From Parcubacteria group bacterium CG11_big_fil_rev_8_21_14_0_20_39_14 (GTDB lineage Bacteria; Patescibacteriota; Minisyncoccia; Minisyncoccales; GCA-002787255), in NCBI GenBank assembly GCA_002787255.1, contig PCWD01000006.1, forward strand, positions 1 through 6,445: DNA of 6,445 bases. The letters are read 5' to 3'. Made by a program: the position numbers and the translations under genes. This document shows, one piece after another, positions 1-4,978 of this stretch (within the stretch, counting starts at the first letter, position 1; each line of letters starts with the position of its first letter). The notes beneath the pieces are model-generated. The model did not search any database. It saw nothing but the letters and a program-made list of their open reading frames with translations, and was not told the origin of the DNA.

Positions 1-1
1 T

Positions 2-61
2 GACGAAGCCGCCTACGCGAAACCACGCGAAAATTATTACGCGCTAACTTCTATTTTCTAA
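2..61 (+). CDS. possible C-terminal end of an upstream gene (partial)
   Basis: A reading frame open from the window edge encodes 19 residues, DEAAYAKPRENYYALTSIF, and stops at TAA (59-61). The stop abuts the left arm of the inverted repeat that starts at 61, much as the rnc stop lies inside a repeat further on. The stretch is too short to recognise a family. It also contains repeated ACGCGAAA words, so it could be intergenic repeat DNA instead. The next frame is open for 14 codons too. Low confidence. Confidence 0.2.
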   Translation, partial: DEAAYAKPRENYYALTSIF

Positions 62-339
62 ATCTTCCAAAATCGCAAGCGGCCGCTTGCCCAGTAGAGC
101 AACTTCCGGTGACAAACGCCACTTTGTGGGGTTTGGTTTTGAAAATTAGATATAAAAATAATTTTATTATTTGTAGAATTTTTAAATAATTTTTGGCGTT
201 TGGCATTTTGTGCTCTTCTAATCTTTTCTTGAATTTTAATATAAGCAAGGTGTCCATTTTTATCTCCCTTGTTTTTTAAATACGGACCCGGAAGAACATA
301 CTGGAAGTTGTCTTACTGGGCTTGCGATTTTGGAAGATT
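61..339. repeat. large interrupted inverted repeat, non-coding
   Basis: The 20 bases at 61-80 are the exact reverse complement of 320-339. The match continues imperfectly beyond this (91-109 against 301-319, 15 of 19). The left arm carries 10 extra bases (81-90) that turn it into a perfect 16-bp palindrome, GCAAGCGGCCGCTTGC (75-90). A second inverted pair, CAAACGCCA (113-121) and TGGCGTTTG (194-202), is nested inside. CAAGG (246-250) and CCTTG (267-271) followed by six T resemble a weak + strand terminator. The right arm also runs into six T (338-343). I find no transposase. A minus-strand ORF of 68 codons (257-51) has a GGGAG motif before its ATG but ends inside the repeat and resembles nothing I know. 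This may be a MITE-like remnant or a terminator complex. Confidence 0.6.
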
Positions 340-382
340 TTTTGTTGACTTGTTGATTCTTGCAAAAAATACATAAAGCGTG

Positions 383-411
383 TTGCTTTTTCTCCGAATT
401 TTTGTTATTCT
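383..411 (+). promoter_or_regulatory. weak candidate promoter for rpmF
   Basis: TTGCTT (383-388) is followed after 17 bases by TATTCT (406-411), which would start transcription near 418 and leave a leader of about 22 bases before rpmF. A better -35-like word, TTGACT (345-350), has only a poor -10 partner (TACATA 370-375, 19-base spacing). Neither is close to consensus, so this is a guess based on position. Confidence 0.2.
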
Positions 412-439
412 TAAATTAAATTTAACTCTTTAATTATTT

Positions 440-724
440 ATGGCTGTTCCAAAACAAAGACATACAAAATCACGAAGAAATAAGCGGCGAATGCATCTTT
501 TTTTGCGAAAGAAGCAGTTTTTAAATTGCCCGAAGTGCGGCAAGCCGATTTTACCTCATACTATTTGCTGGAACTGTGGTTATTACAAAGACAGAGAAGT
601 TGTTGATGTTCTGGCGAAACTTGAGAAAAAAGAGAGAAAGAAGCGGGAAAAGGAAATGGCGGCCAAAGAAAAAGAGGAGAAAAAGGAAAAATCTTTGAGC
701 ATGGAAAACCTCTCTAAGAAATAA
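440..724 (+). CDS. rpmF: 50S ribosomal protein L32 with a charged C-terminal extension
   Basis: L32 is a small protein of the large ribosomal subunit. The N-terminus MAVPKQRHTKSRRNKRR is the classic basic L32 start. A four-cysteine zinc ribbon follows, C30-P-K-C33 and C43-W-N-C46-G-Y-Y, so this is the zinc-binding (C+) form. L32 is usually about 57-60 residues. This one has 94, because residues 58-94 form a Lys/Glu-rich, probably helical or disordered tail that is not part of the fold. No Shine-Dalgarno motif precedes the ATG (TAATTATTT). The ATG at 440 is chosen because it gives the canonical MAVPKQ start. nusB begins 76 bases downstream after a hairpin, so the two may be co-transcribed. In many bacteria rpmF precedes the lipid genes and rnc; here nusB and rnc follow directly. 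Confidence 0.95.
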   Translation: MAVPKQRHTKSRRNKRRMHLFLRKKQFLNCPKCGKPILPHTICWNCGYYKDREVVDVLAKLEKKERKKREKEMAAKEKEEKKEKSLSMENLSKK

Positions 725-800
725 TTGTCATATTGTTAAATTGTCATATTGTTAAACTGATTAATTCAGTTTAACAATTTAGCAATTTAGCAATTTAGCA
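725..800 (+). repeat. rpmF-nusB intergenic hairpin with tandem octamer repeats
   Basis: TTGTCATATTGTTAAA occurs twice in tandem (725-740 and 741-756). The second copy leads into a perfect 12-bp stem with a 5-base loop, TTGTTAAACTGA / TCAGTTTAACAA (749-760 and 766-777). The lower stem continues imperfectly, because TTGTCATA (741-748) can pair in part with the TTTAGCAA that follows. The 3' side is three tandem copies of the octamer ATTTAGCA (777-800) that run straight into the nusB ATG. There is no T-run, so it is not a typical terminator. It could be an RNA-processing site or a repeat that expanded by slippage. Confidence 0.7.
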
Positions 801-1328
801 ATGGCCAGCAGACATTTGTCAAGAAGTATCGCCATGCAGTCTCTCTATGAATGGGATTTTTGGGGCCAGGATAAAGCAAAATTAGAGGAGATTGTTAAGC
901 GAAATATTAAAGAATTTGGCCCGGGAATGGAAGATGAGGATTTTGTTTGGTCATTAGTTAATGGCGCCACAGAGCATCTTTTAGAAACCGACAAGATTAT
1001 TGAAAAATGCGCTCCCGAATGGCCGCTTTCTCAGGTTGCCATAGTTGACCGCAATGTTTTAAGAATTGGAATTTATGAGCTGCTTTATGGAAATCGGGAA
1101 GAAGTTCCGCCAAAAGTGGCAATTAACGAAGCGATTGAATTGGCAAAAAATTTCGGCGGCGAGAACTCAGGGAAGTTTATCAATGGGGTTTTGGGAACAA
1201 TTTATAGAGAAATAGGGGAACCCGGCAAAGAGCACGAAAAGGAAGAGAAAGAAAAAACCAGCGAGAAAAAAGAAGTAAAAAGTGAATCGGAGGATTCGGA
1301 AGGAGAACAAAAAAAAGAAGAAAAATAA
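801..1328 (+). CDS. nusB: transcription antitermination factor NusB with acidic/basic tail
   Basis: NusB binds boxA RNA with S10 (NusE) and supports antitermination and folding of rRNA transcripts. Residues 3-138 match the all-helical NusB fold. The N-terminal Arg-rich boxA-binding helix is SRHLSRSIAMQSLYEWDF. The central helix has the typical VDRNVLRIGIYELLY (82-96). The C-terminal signature is INEAIELAKNFG followed by SGKFINGVLGTI (108-134), which is highly diagnostic. Residues 139-175 are a Lys/Glu/Ser-rich low-complexity tail beyond the usual length of about 140. The ATG at 801 is the natural N-terminus and sits directly after the ATTTAGCA repeats, with no Shine-Dalgarno motif. A hairpin with a T-run follows the gene. 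Confidence 0.95.
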   Translation: MASRHLSRSIAMQSLYEWDFWGQDKAKLEEIVKRNIKEFGPGMEDEDFVWSLVNGATEHLLETDKIIEKCAPEWPLSQVAIVDRNVLRIGIYELLYGNREEVPPKVAINEAIELAKNFGGENSGKFINGVLGTIYREIGEPGKEHEKEEKEKTSEKKEVKSESEDSEGEQKKEEK

Positions 1329-1331
1329 ACT

Positions 1332-1448
1332 CGCTAATTTGTGCGAATACGGGTGCTAATCTGTGCGAATAGTTTGACAGAATTTCATTGTGTCAATTTT
1401 TTCTAAGATATTCGCAAAAATTTGCACCCGAATTAGCATAAATTCGTG
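1332..1448. repeat. long imperfect inverted repeat between nusB and rnc
   Basis: Arms of about 40 bases (1332-1371 and 1409-1448) pair at roughly 32 of 40 positions. The strictest blocks are TGCGAATA / TATTCGCA (1364-1371 and 1409-1416) and CGGGTGC / GCACCCG (1350-1356 and 1424-1430). The left arm is itself two near-identical 16-mers, GCTAATTTGTGCGAAT (1333-1348) and GCTAATCTGTGCGAAT (1355-1370), 22 bases apart. The right arm is built of ATTCGCA, ATTTGCA, ATTAGCA and ATTCGTG modules and ends at the rnc start. As RNA it would be a long hairpin just upstream of the RNase III coding region, a plausible but untested RNase III substrate. Confidence 0.65.
1371..1402 (+). terminator. hairpin plus T-run after nusB
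   Basis: At the tip of the longer palindrome, TTGACA (1374-1379) pairs with TGTCAA (1391-1396). AAT (1381-1383) and ATT (1387-1389) extend the stem across a G/G mismatch around a TTC loop. Six T (1397-1402) follow directly. This has the form of an intrinsic terminator, but the stem is AT-rich and probably leaky, so rnc may still be reached by read-through. Confidence 0.4.
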
Positions 1449-1454
1449 ATTGTG

Positions 1455-2144
1455 ATGAAGGATTTTTCAGTTCTCGAAAAAAAGCTTGGTCTAAAATTTA
1501 ATAATAAAGACCTGCTTACCGAGGCTTTTATCCACCGTTCGTATTTAAACGAAAACCCGAAATTTCATTTATCTCACAATGAAAGATTGGAGTTTTTGGG
1601 CGATGCTGTTTTGGAGCTCGTAGTAACCAAATATCTTTATCTTAACTATAAAAAGCCCGAAGGAGAGTTAACCAGTTGGCGGGCAGCTTTGGTTAACGCT
1701 CAAAGTTTAAGCCAGACAGCCAAAGAACTTAATTTCAATGAATATCTTTTACTTTCCCGGGGCGAGGCGAAAGATACCGGCAAAGCTCGTCAGTTTATTT
1801 TAGCTAATACCCTTGAAGCTTTTATCGGAGCGCTTTATCTTGATGGGGGATATAAAGCCGCTCAAGATTTTATTGAAACCTGCCTTTTAAAAAAATTACC
1901 GGAAATCATTGAAAAGAAACTTTTTTACGACCCCAAAAGCCGTTTTCAGGAAGAAGCCCAGGAGAGGGCAAGAATTACCCCGATATACAAAGTGTTAAAA
2001 GAAAGGGGGCCCGACCATGCCAAGCATTTTATTATAGGAGTTTACCTGAATGAAGAATTGGTGGCTGAGGGAGAGGGTTCTTCTAAACAAATAGCCGAAG
2101 AAGACGCCGCAATGAGAGCTTTAAGGATAAAAGGCTGGGGTTGA
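1455..2144 (+). CDS. rnc: ribonuclease III
   Basis: RNase III is the Mg-dependent double-strand-specific endonuclease that processes rRNA precursors and structured mRNAs, acting as a cytoplasmic dimer. The nuclease domain is at roughly residues 3-150 and has the family signature NERLEFLGD (42-50), with E43, E46 and D50 in the catalytic positions. The second acidic motif reads ANTLEAFIGALYLDGG. E121 is present, but the position that is usually Asp (E. coli D114) is N118. A double-stranded-RNA-binding domain follows (about 156-226), ending in the expected KQIAEEDAAMRAL. The length of 229 residues is normal. Possible starts are GTG 1446, GTG 1452 and ATG 1455. I chose the ATG because the GTGs lie in or beside the upstream repeat; using GTG 1446 would add three residues. 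The TGA stop lies inside the GGGGTTGACCCC repeat. Confidence 0.96.
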   Translation: MKDFSVLEKKLGLKFNNKDLLTEAFIHRSYLNENPKFHLSHNERLEFLGDAVLELVVTKYLYLNYKKPEGELTSWRAALVNAQSLSQTAKELNFNEYLLLSRGEAKDTGKARQFILANTLEAFIGALYLDGGYKAAQDFIETCLLKKLPEIIEKKLFYDPKSRFQEEAQERARITPIYKVLKERGPDHAKHFIIGVYLNEELVAEGEGSSKQIAEEDAAMRALRIKGWG

Positions 2145-2284
2145 CCCCGTTAGAAGTCTGCCAAATTATTTAATGGCTCCATTAGAAGCATCTGTTTCTA
2201 ATGGAGCAAGATTTTAACTAACAGAAGTTAAGCATTAAAAACTTAGCTTGTAAATTATCGCAGACTTCTAACGGGGTTGACCCC
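2137..2284. repeat. palindromic GGGGTTGACCCC repeat element, nested hairpins
   Basis: A perfect 17-bp inverted repeat, CCCCGTTAGAAGTCTGC (2145-2161) and its complement (2260-2276), encloses about 98 bases. Both ends carry the same-orientation unit GGGGTTGACCCC (2137-2148 and 2273-2284). Inside is a perfect 12-bp hairpin, GCTCCATTAGAA / TTCTAATGGAGC (2176-2187 and 2196-2207, 8-base loop). Its sequence resembles the outer CCCCGTTAGA arms, as if a related unit were nested. A further weak hairpin follows, TTAACT / AGTTAA around 2214-2231. As RNA it would fold into a closed multi-branched structure. The left unit supplies the rnc stop codon and the right unit the -35 box of the ftsH promoter. A relative lies at 4673-4720. 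Confidence 0.8.
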
Positions 2285-2305
2285 GTTTTAAAGATTTGTT
2301 ATAAA
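2277..2305 (+). promoter_or_regulatory. ftsH promoter
   Basis: The -35 box TTGACC (2277-2282) is 17 bases from the -10 box TATAAA (2300-2305). Each box matches five of six consensus positions for the housekeeping sigma factor. The predicted start near 2312 gives a leader of about 35 bases that contains the ftsH ribosome-binding site. The -35 box is part of the right-hand GGGGTTGACCCC unit. Confidence 0.7.
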
Positions 2306-2332
2306 ACGAGGAGTTCTTTAAAAAAACATATT

Positions 2333-2340
2333 GGAAGGAA
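2333..2340 (+). promoter_or_regulatory. Shine-Dalgarno site of ftsH
   Basis: GGAAGGAA lies just upstream of the ATG at 2347, with AAGGA (2335-2339) seven bases from it. It is the only clear Shine-Dalgarno motif before any of the recognised genes in this window, and it supports the chosen ftsH start. Confidence 0.65.
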
Positions 2341-2346
2341 AAGTCA

Positions 2347-4146
2347 ATGGTAAAGAAAAAAGAACTTTTATGGATTTTGATTTTTATTGGTTCAATTGCC
2401 TTATTGGCGATGTTTTTTATGCCCGGTTTTTTAAACCAGGAACAGATAGAAAAATTAGAATACGACGATTTTTTGGCAAAACTTGAGCAGGGTGAAATTG
2501 TCTCGGTTGTTATCCAGGAAAATGCCAATAGAGATTTCGGAAATATTATTAAGGGAGAATTTAAGAAAGACAAAGCTCTTAAACAATTTAAAGGCAACTT
2601 CCCTGTTTATCCCGCTCTTTTAGAAAAACTGGAACAAAACAATGTAGAGATAGATTTTAAGCCCCCTTCCGAATGCGGGGGTGGTATGTCATTTATTTTT
2701 CTGATAGGTTTCTTTTTGCTTATTTTCTTTTTGCTGCGCAAGGTGGCAGGAAGACAGATTGGGGGAGCTCAATCTTTTACCAGAAGCCGGGCTAAATTAG
2801 CCGGGATAGATGTCAAGGAAAGGTTTGTGGATGTGGCCGGCATTGACGAAGTTAAAGAGGAAGTGGAAGATATTGTTGATTTTTTGAAAAATCCCGAACC
2901 ATTTCAGCAGATTGGAGCCAGAATTCCTCGAGGAGTGCTTTTGGTTGGTCCGCCAGGCACCGGGAAAACATTGCTTGCCAAAGCAATTGCCGGTGAGGCC
3001 GGGGTTCCGTTTTTCAGCACTTCCGGCTCGGAATTTGTGGAAATGTTTGTTGGCGTGGGGGCCGGCCGGGTAAGAGATTTGTTTGCCAAGGCAAAACAAA
3101 ATGCTCCCTGTATTTTATTTATTGATGAAATTGACGGTGTTGGACGGCATCGGGGTTCAGGCCTTGGTCACAGTCATGATGAGAGAGAACAAACCCTGAA
3201 TCAGATTTTTGTTGAAATGGATGGGTTTGACGAAAGGACAAATGTTATTGTTCTGGCTGCCACCAATCGTCCTGATATTTTGGACCCAGCTCTTTTGAGG
3301 CCAAAGAGATTTGATAGGAAAGTGGTTGTAGGCAGGCCGGATGTTAAAGGAAGAGAGGAAATTCTTAAAGTCCATACTAAAAATAAACCATTGGCCGAGG
3401 ATGTAAATTTGGAAGAAATCGCTAAAGCCATCCCCGGAGTGGCTGGCGCTGAGCTGGAAAATTTGGTTAATGAAGCGGCTATTTTTGCCGTCAAAGAAAA
3501 GAAGGATAAAATTTTCCACTCCCATTTCAGAATGGCGGTAGATAAAATTTTAATGGGCAAAGAGAGAAAATTGGTAATGGACGATGAAGATAAAAGACTT
3601 ATTGCTTATCATGAGACCGGTCATGCCCTGGTTTCAAAACTTTTGCCAGGCACCGACCCGGTTAGAAAAATTTCTATTACGGCAAGAGAAAGATCGCTTG
3701 GTCAAACTTTGAGCCTGCCTGATAAGGATAGATATATTACTTCCGAACGATACCTTTTAAACTGGGTATCAATATGTTTGGGCGGCAGATTGGCTGAGGA
3801 GATTTTCCTGGGAACCAGGTCAACCGGAGCCGAAGATGATTTAAGGAAGGCAACCGAAACCGTTCAAAAGATGGTTTGTTCCTGGGGTATGTCAAAACTT
3901 GGTCCAAGAGTTTTTGGAGCAAAAGAAGAAGAAATTTTTTTGGGTCGGGATGTTACCCGAAAAGAGGATGTTGGTCCGGAAACTCTAAAAGCGATTGATG
4001 AAGAAGTAAATAGAATCATTAACGAGAGTTACGAAAAAGCCAGGGAGCTACTTTCCAATAATCAAGAAAAAGCCGAAGCTTTGGTTAAGGTTCTTTTGGA
4101 AAAAGAAACCCTGGAGAAAGGAGAAATTGACCAAATCCTAAAATAA
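2347..4146 (+). CDS. ftsH: ATP-dependent zinc metalloprotease FtsH
   Basis: FtsH is a membrane-anchored AAA+ hexamer that extracts and degrades membrane and unstable cytoplasmic proteins. Domain order: TM1 at about 7-25, an extracytoplasmic domain 26-113, TM2 114-131, the AAA domain about 155-400 and the M41 peptidase 405-599. Visible motifs are Walker A GPPGTGKT (201-208), Walker B ILFIDEID (256-263), the pore loop MFVGVGA (F234-V-G), the sensor AATNRPD (304-310), Arg fingers R321 and R324, and the zinc site HETGH (H422, E423, H426) with D498 in GAEDDL as the likely third ligand. All catalytic residues are present. One oddity is LRPKRFDR (317-324), where the family nearly always has LRPGRFDR. 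The length of 599 is normal. It has its own promoter, Shine-Dalgarno motif and terminator, so it looks monocistronic. Confidence 0.98.
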   Translation: MVKKKELLWILIFIGSIALLAMFFMPGFLNQEQIEKLEYDDFLAKLEQGEIVSVVIQENANRDFGNIIKGEFKKDKALKQFKGNFPVYPALLEKLEQNNVEIDFKPPSECGGGMSFIFLIGFFLLIFFLLRKVAGRQIGGAQSFTRSRAKLAGIDVKERFVDVAGIDEVKEEVEDIVDFLKNPEPFQQIGARIPRGVLLVGPPGTGKTLLAKAIAGEAGVPFFSTSGSEFVEMFVGVGAGRVRDLFAKAKQNAPCILFIDEIDGVGRHRGSGLGHSHDEREQTLNQIFVEMDGFDERTNVIVLAATNRPDILDPALLRPKRFDRKVVVGRPDVKGREEILKVHTKNKPLAEDVNLEEIAKAIPGVAGAELENLVNEAAIFAVKEKKDKIFHSHFRMAVDKILMGKERKLVMDDEDKRLIAYHETGHALVSKLLPGTDPVRKISITARERSLGQTLSLPDKDRYITSERYLLNWVSICLGGRLAEEIFLGTRSTGAEDDLRKATETVQKMVCSWGMSKLGPRVFGAKEEEIFLGRDVTRKEDVGPETLKAIDEEVNRIINESYEKARELLSNNQEKAEALVKVLLEKETLEKGEIDQILK

Positions 4147-4151
4147 TTTAG

Positions 4152-4182
4152 AAAAGCCGCTCGCCGAGCGGCTTTACCTTTG
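4152..4182 (+). terminator. intrinsic terminator of ftsH
   Basis: AAAGCCGCT (4153-4161) and AGCGGCTTT (4167-4175) form a perfect GC-rich 9-bp stem with a CGCCG loop, six bases after the ftsH stop. The stem ends in TTT and is followed by ACCTTT, a short and interrupted T-tract. The rpsP -35 box begins within this tail at 4180. Confidence 0.75.
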
Positions 4183-4208
4183 ACATCTCCCTTTGTTTAT
4201 AATAAATT
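4180..4208 (+). promoter_or_regulatory. rpsP promoter, near-leaderless mRNA
   Basis: A consensus -35 box TTGACA (4180-4185) stands 17 bases before TAAATT (4203-4208, four of six). A perfect TATAAT (4198-4203) also lies here, but only 12 bases from that -35 box. Start sites would be near 4215 for the first and near 4210 for the second, directly at or within six bases of the rpsP ATG (4216). Either choice predicts an mRNA with almost no 5' leader. Confidence 0.55.
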
Positions 4209-4215
4209 AAAAGTA

Positions 4216-4644
4216 ATGCTTGTAATTCGTTTGATTCGCGTTGGGAAAAAACACAGTCCAGATTTTCGGATGGTGGTAACCGATAAAAAAAATCCTCCCC
4301 GGGGCGGAAGGTTTTTAGAGATGCTCGGGCATTACAATCCAAAATTAAAGCAAAAAAACTTTAAAGAAGAAAGAATTAGATATTGGCTTAAAAATGGAGC
4401 AAAACTTTCTGATACCTGCCACAATCTTTTAGTCGGGGCTGGCATTATTAAGGCAAAAAAAATTAAACTGAAAATTTCTTCAAAAGGGAAGGGAAAGCCG
4501 GAGGAAGGGAAACTTGAGGAGAAATCCAAAGAGAAAGCGGAAGAAAAACCGAAATTAAAGAAAGGACCGAAAGAAGAAAAATCAGAAGAAAAGAAAGAAC
4601 CCTCCTCAGCCAAAGCTTCGGATGGTGAAGAAAAAAAAGAATAA
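4216..4644 (+). CDS. rpsP: 30S ribosomal protein S16 with a long Lys/Glu tail
   Basis: S16 is an early-binding small-subunit protein. Residues 1-82 match the S16 fold: MLVIRLIRVGKKHSPDFRMVV, then a DKKNPPRGGRFLEMLGHYNP stretch, then RIRYWLKNGAKLSDTCHNLL. The start at 4216 is chosen because it gives the canonical S16 N-terminus. An in-frame TTG at 4180 would add 12 foreign residues and overlaps the promoter -35 box. The total is 142 residues against roughly 80-90 in most bacteria. Residues 83-142 are a repetitive Lys/Glu/Ser/Pro tail with no fold. Near its end is SSAKASDGEE, encoded by a partly palindromic DNA stretch at 4601-4626. khpA follows, as in most bacteria, but 334 bases away. Confidence 0.95.
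   Translation: MLVIRLIRVGKKHSPDFRMVVTDKKNPPRGGRFLEMLGHYNPKLKQKNFKEERIRYWLKNGAKLSDTCHNLLVGAGIIKAKKIKLKISSKGKGKPEEGKLEEKSKEKAEEKPKLKKGPKEEKSEEKKEPSSAKASDGEEKKE
4601..4626. repeat. possible intragenic palindromic insertion in the rpsP tail
   Basis: CCTCCTCAGCCAAAGC followed by TTCGGATGG is partly self-complementary (AGC caaa GCT at the centre, CC and GG outside) and differs from the A/G-rich DNA around it. It encodes PSSAKASDG within an otherwise Lys/Glu tail. From memory, similar AGCCAAAGCTTCGGA-type words recur in Parcubacteria genomes, but I cannot verify this here. Confidence 0.3.
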
Positions 4645-4672
4645 GAGAAAAAATTGGGAAACGTTTGAGAGG

Positions 4673-4720
4673 GGGGTTGACCCCGTTAGATGAGCGAAGC
4701 TCTATCTAATGGGGTTGACA
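4673..4720. repeat. second GGGGTTGACCCCGTTAGA palindromic element
   Basis: GGGGTTGACCCCGTTAGA (4673-4690) is identical to 2137-2154. CCCCGTTAGAT (4681-4691) pairs with ATCTAATGGGG (4704-4714) with one G-T wobble. The stem is capped by GAGC GAA GCTC (4692-4702), with one bulged T (4703). The right side ends in GGGGTTGAC (4711-4719), as in the 2273 copy, and again provides a -35 box. The element starts 29 bases after the rpsP stop. The hairpin could terminate rpsP transcription, but no T-run follows. Confidence 0.75.
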
Positions 4721-4743
4721 ACTCCTTATAAAAGGATTATAAT
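4715..4743 (+). promoter_or_regulatory. perfect consensus sigma-70 type promoter
   Basis: TTGACA (4715-4720), a 17-base spacer and TATAAT (4738-4743) match the housekeeping consensus exactly. The predicted start, six to eight bases downstream (about 4750), coincides with the first base of the folded element 4750-4861. No coding region begins within 200 bases. It therefore drives either a small RNA or a 5' leader of about 230 bases for khpA. Confidence 0.8.
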
Positions 4744-4749
4744 ACAATG

Positions 4750-4861
4750 TTGGATAGTGCATGACAGCAAGAACGCTATATTAATTCGTATTTGTAGCCG
4801 AAAGCGTAAATTCGCGAATTCCCACACCGCTTTCGGTAGAAAGGTCGGCATGTACTATCAA
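4750..4861 (+). ncRNA. candidate structured RNA downstream of the perfect promoter
   Basis: The ends pair: GATAGTGCATG (4753-4763) with CATGTACTATC (4849-4859), 11 pairs including one G-U, plus TT/AA outside a bulged G. Inside is a perfect 9-bp hairpin, CCGAAAGCG / CGCTTTCGG (4798-4806 and 4828-4836). Its loop contains the 12-bp palindrome AATTCGCGAATT (4809-4820). The 5' end of the fold coincides with the start predicted from the promoter. No open reading frame of note is present. I do not recognise 6S, SRP, tmRNA, RNase P or a known riboswitch. It may be an independent small RNA of about 110 bases or the first domain of a khpA leader; no clear terminator follows. Confidence 0.4.
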
Positions 4862-4899
4862 ATAATTAAAGTATTAAATTGATAATCAGTTAATCGCAG

Positions 4900-4959
4900 T
4901 TAATTACCTCGGATTAGCTTCATTACCAAGGAGCTGATTGCTTATAATCGAGGGATTAA
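4900..4959 (+). promoter_or_regulatory. khpA-proximal -10 box inside an inverted repeat
   Basis: TATAAT (4943-4948) lies 30 bases before the khpA ATG, with a poor -35 match (TTCATT 4919-4924, 18-base spacing). The box overlaps the right arm of an imperfect inverted repeat, TTAATTACCTCGGATTA (4900-4916) against TAATCGAGGGATTAA (4945-4959). Just upstream, CAGTTAAT occurs twice, 10 bases apart (4887-4894 and 4897-4904). The arrangement could be an operator-like site, or a leader hairpin of a transcript from the 4715 promoter. Confidence 0.35.
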
Positions 4960-4978
4960 TTTTCCGAATTCTAAAAAT

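Noticed and set aside
51..257. Minus-strand ORF of 68 codons with a GGGAG motif before its ATG
   Set aside because: Its sequence resembles no family I know, it terminates inside the inverted-repeat arm, and its composition fits AT-rich intergenic DNA. The motif alone is too little.
1332..1448. CRISPR array suggested by the two 16-base direct repeats
   Set aside because: There are only two direct copies, 22 bases apart, they form one arm of an inverted repeat, and there are no spacers or cas genes.
2142..2144. UGA recoded as glycine, as in Gracilibacteria/SR1
   Set aside because: No gene here has an internal in-frame TGA. The rnc TGA ends a full-length protein, and read-through would add only two or three residues before a TAG.
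2268..2597. Minus-strand ORF of 109 codons across the ftsH promoter and 5' end
   Set aside because: It lies opposite ftsH, whose protein is certain, and shows no recognisable motif; it is a shadow frame.
3157..3560. Two overlapping minus-strand ORFs of about 120 codons opposite ftsH
   Set aside because: Both are antisense to the conserved AAA domain and have no family resemblance.
4180..4215. TTG start giving a 12-residue longer S16
   Set aside because: The extra residues are foreign to S16, and the TTG is the -35 box of the likely promoter, so the codon would not be in the mRNA.
4750..4861. Identification of the structured element as 4.5S/SRP RNA, 6S RNA, tmRNA or RNase P
   Set aside because: The conserved SRP loop, the tmRNA T-loop and tag region and the RNase P core motifs are not visible, and the element is too short for most of them.
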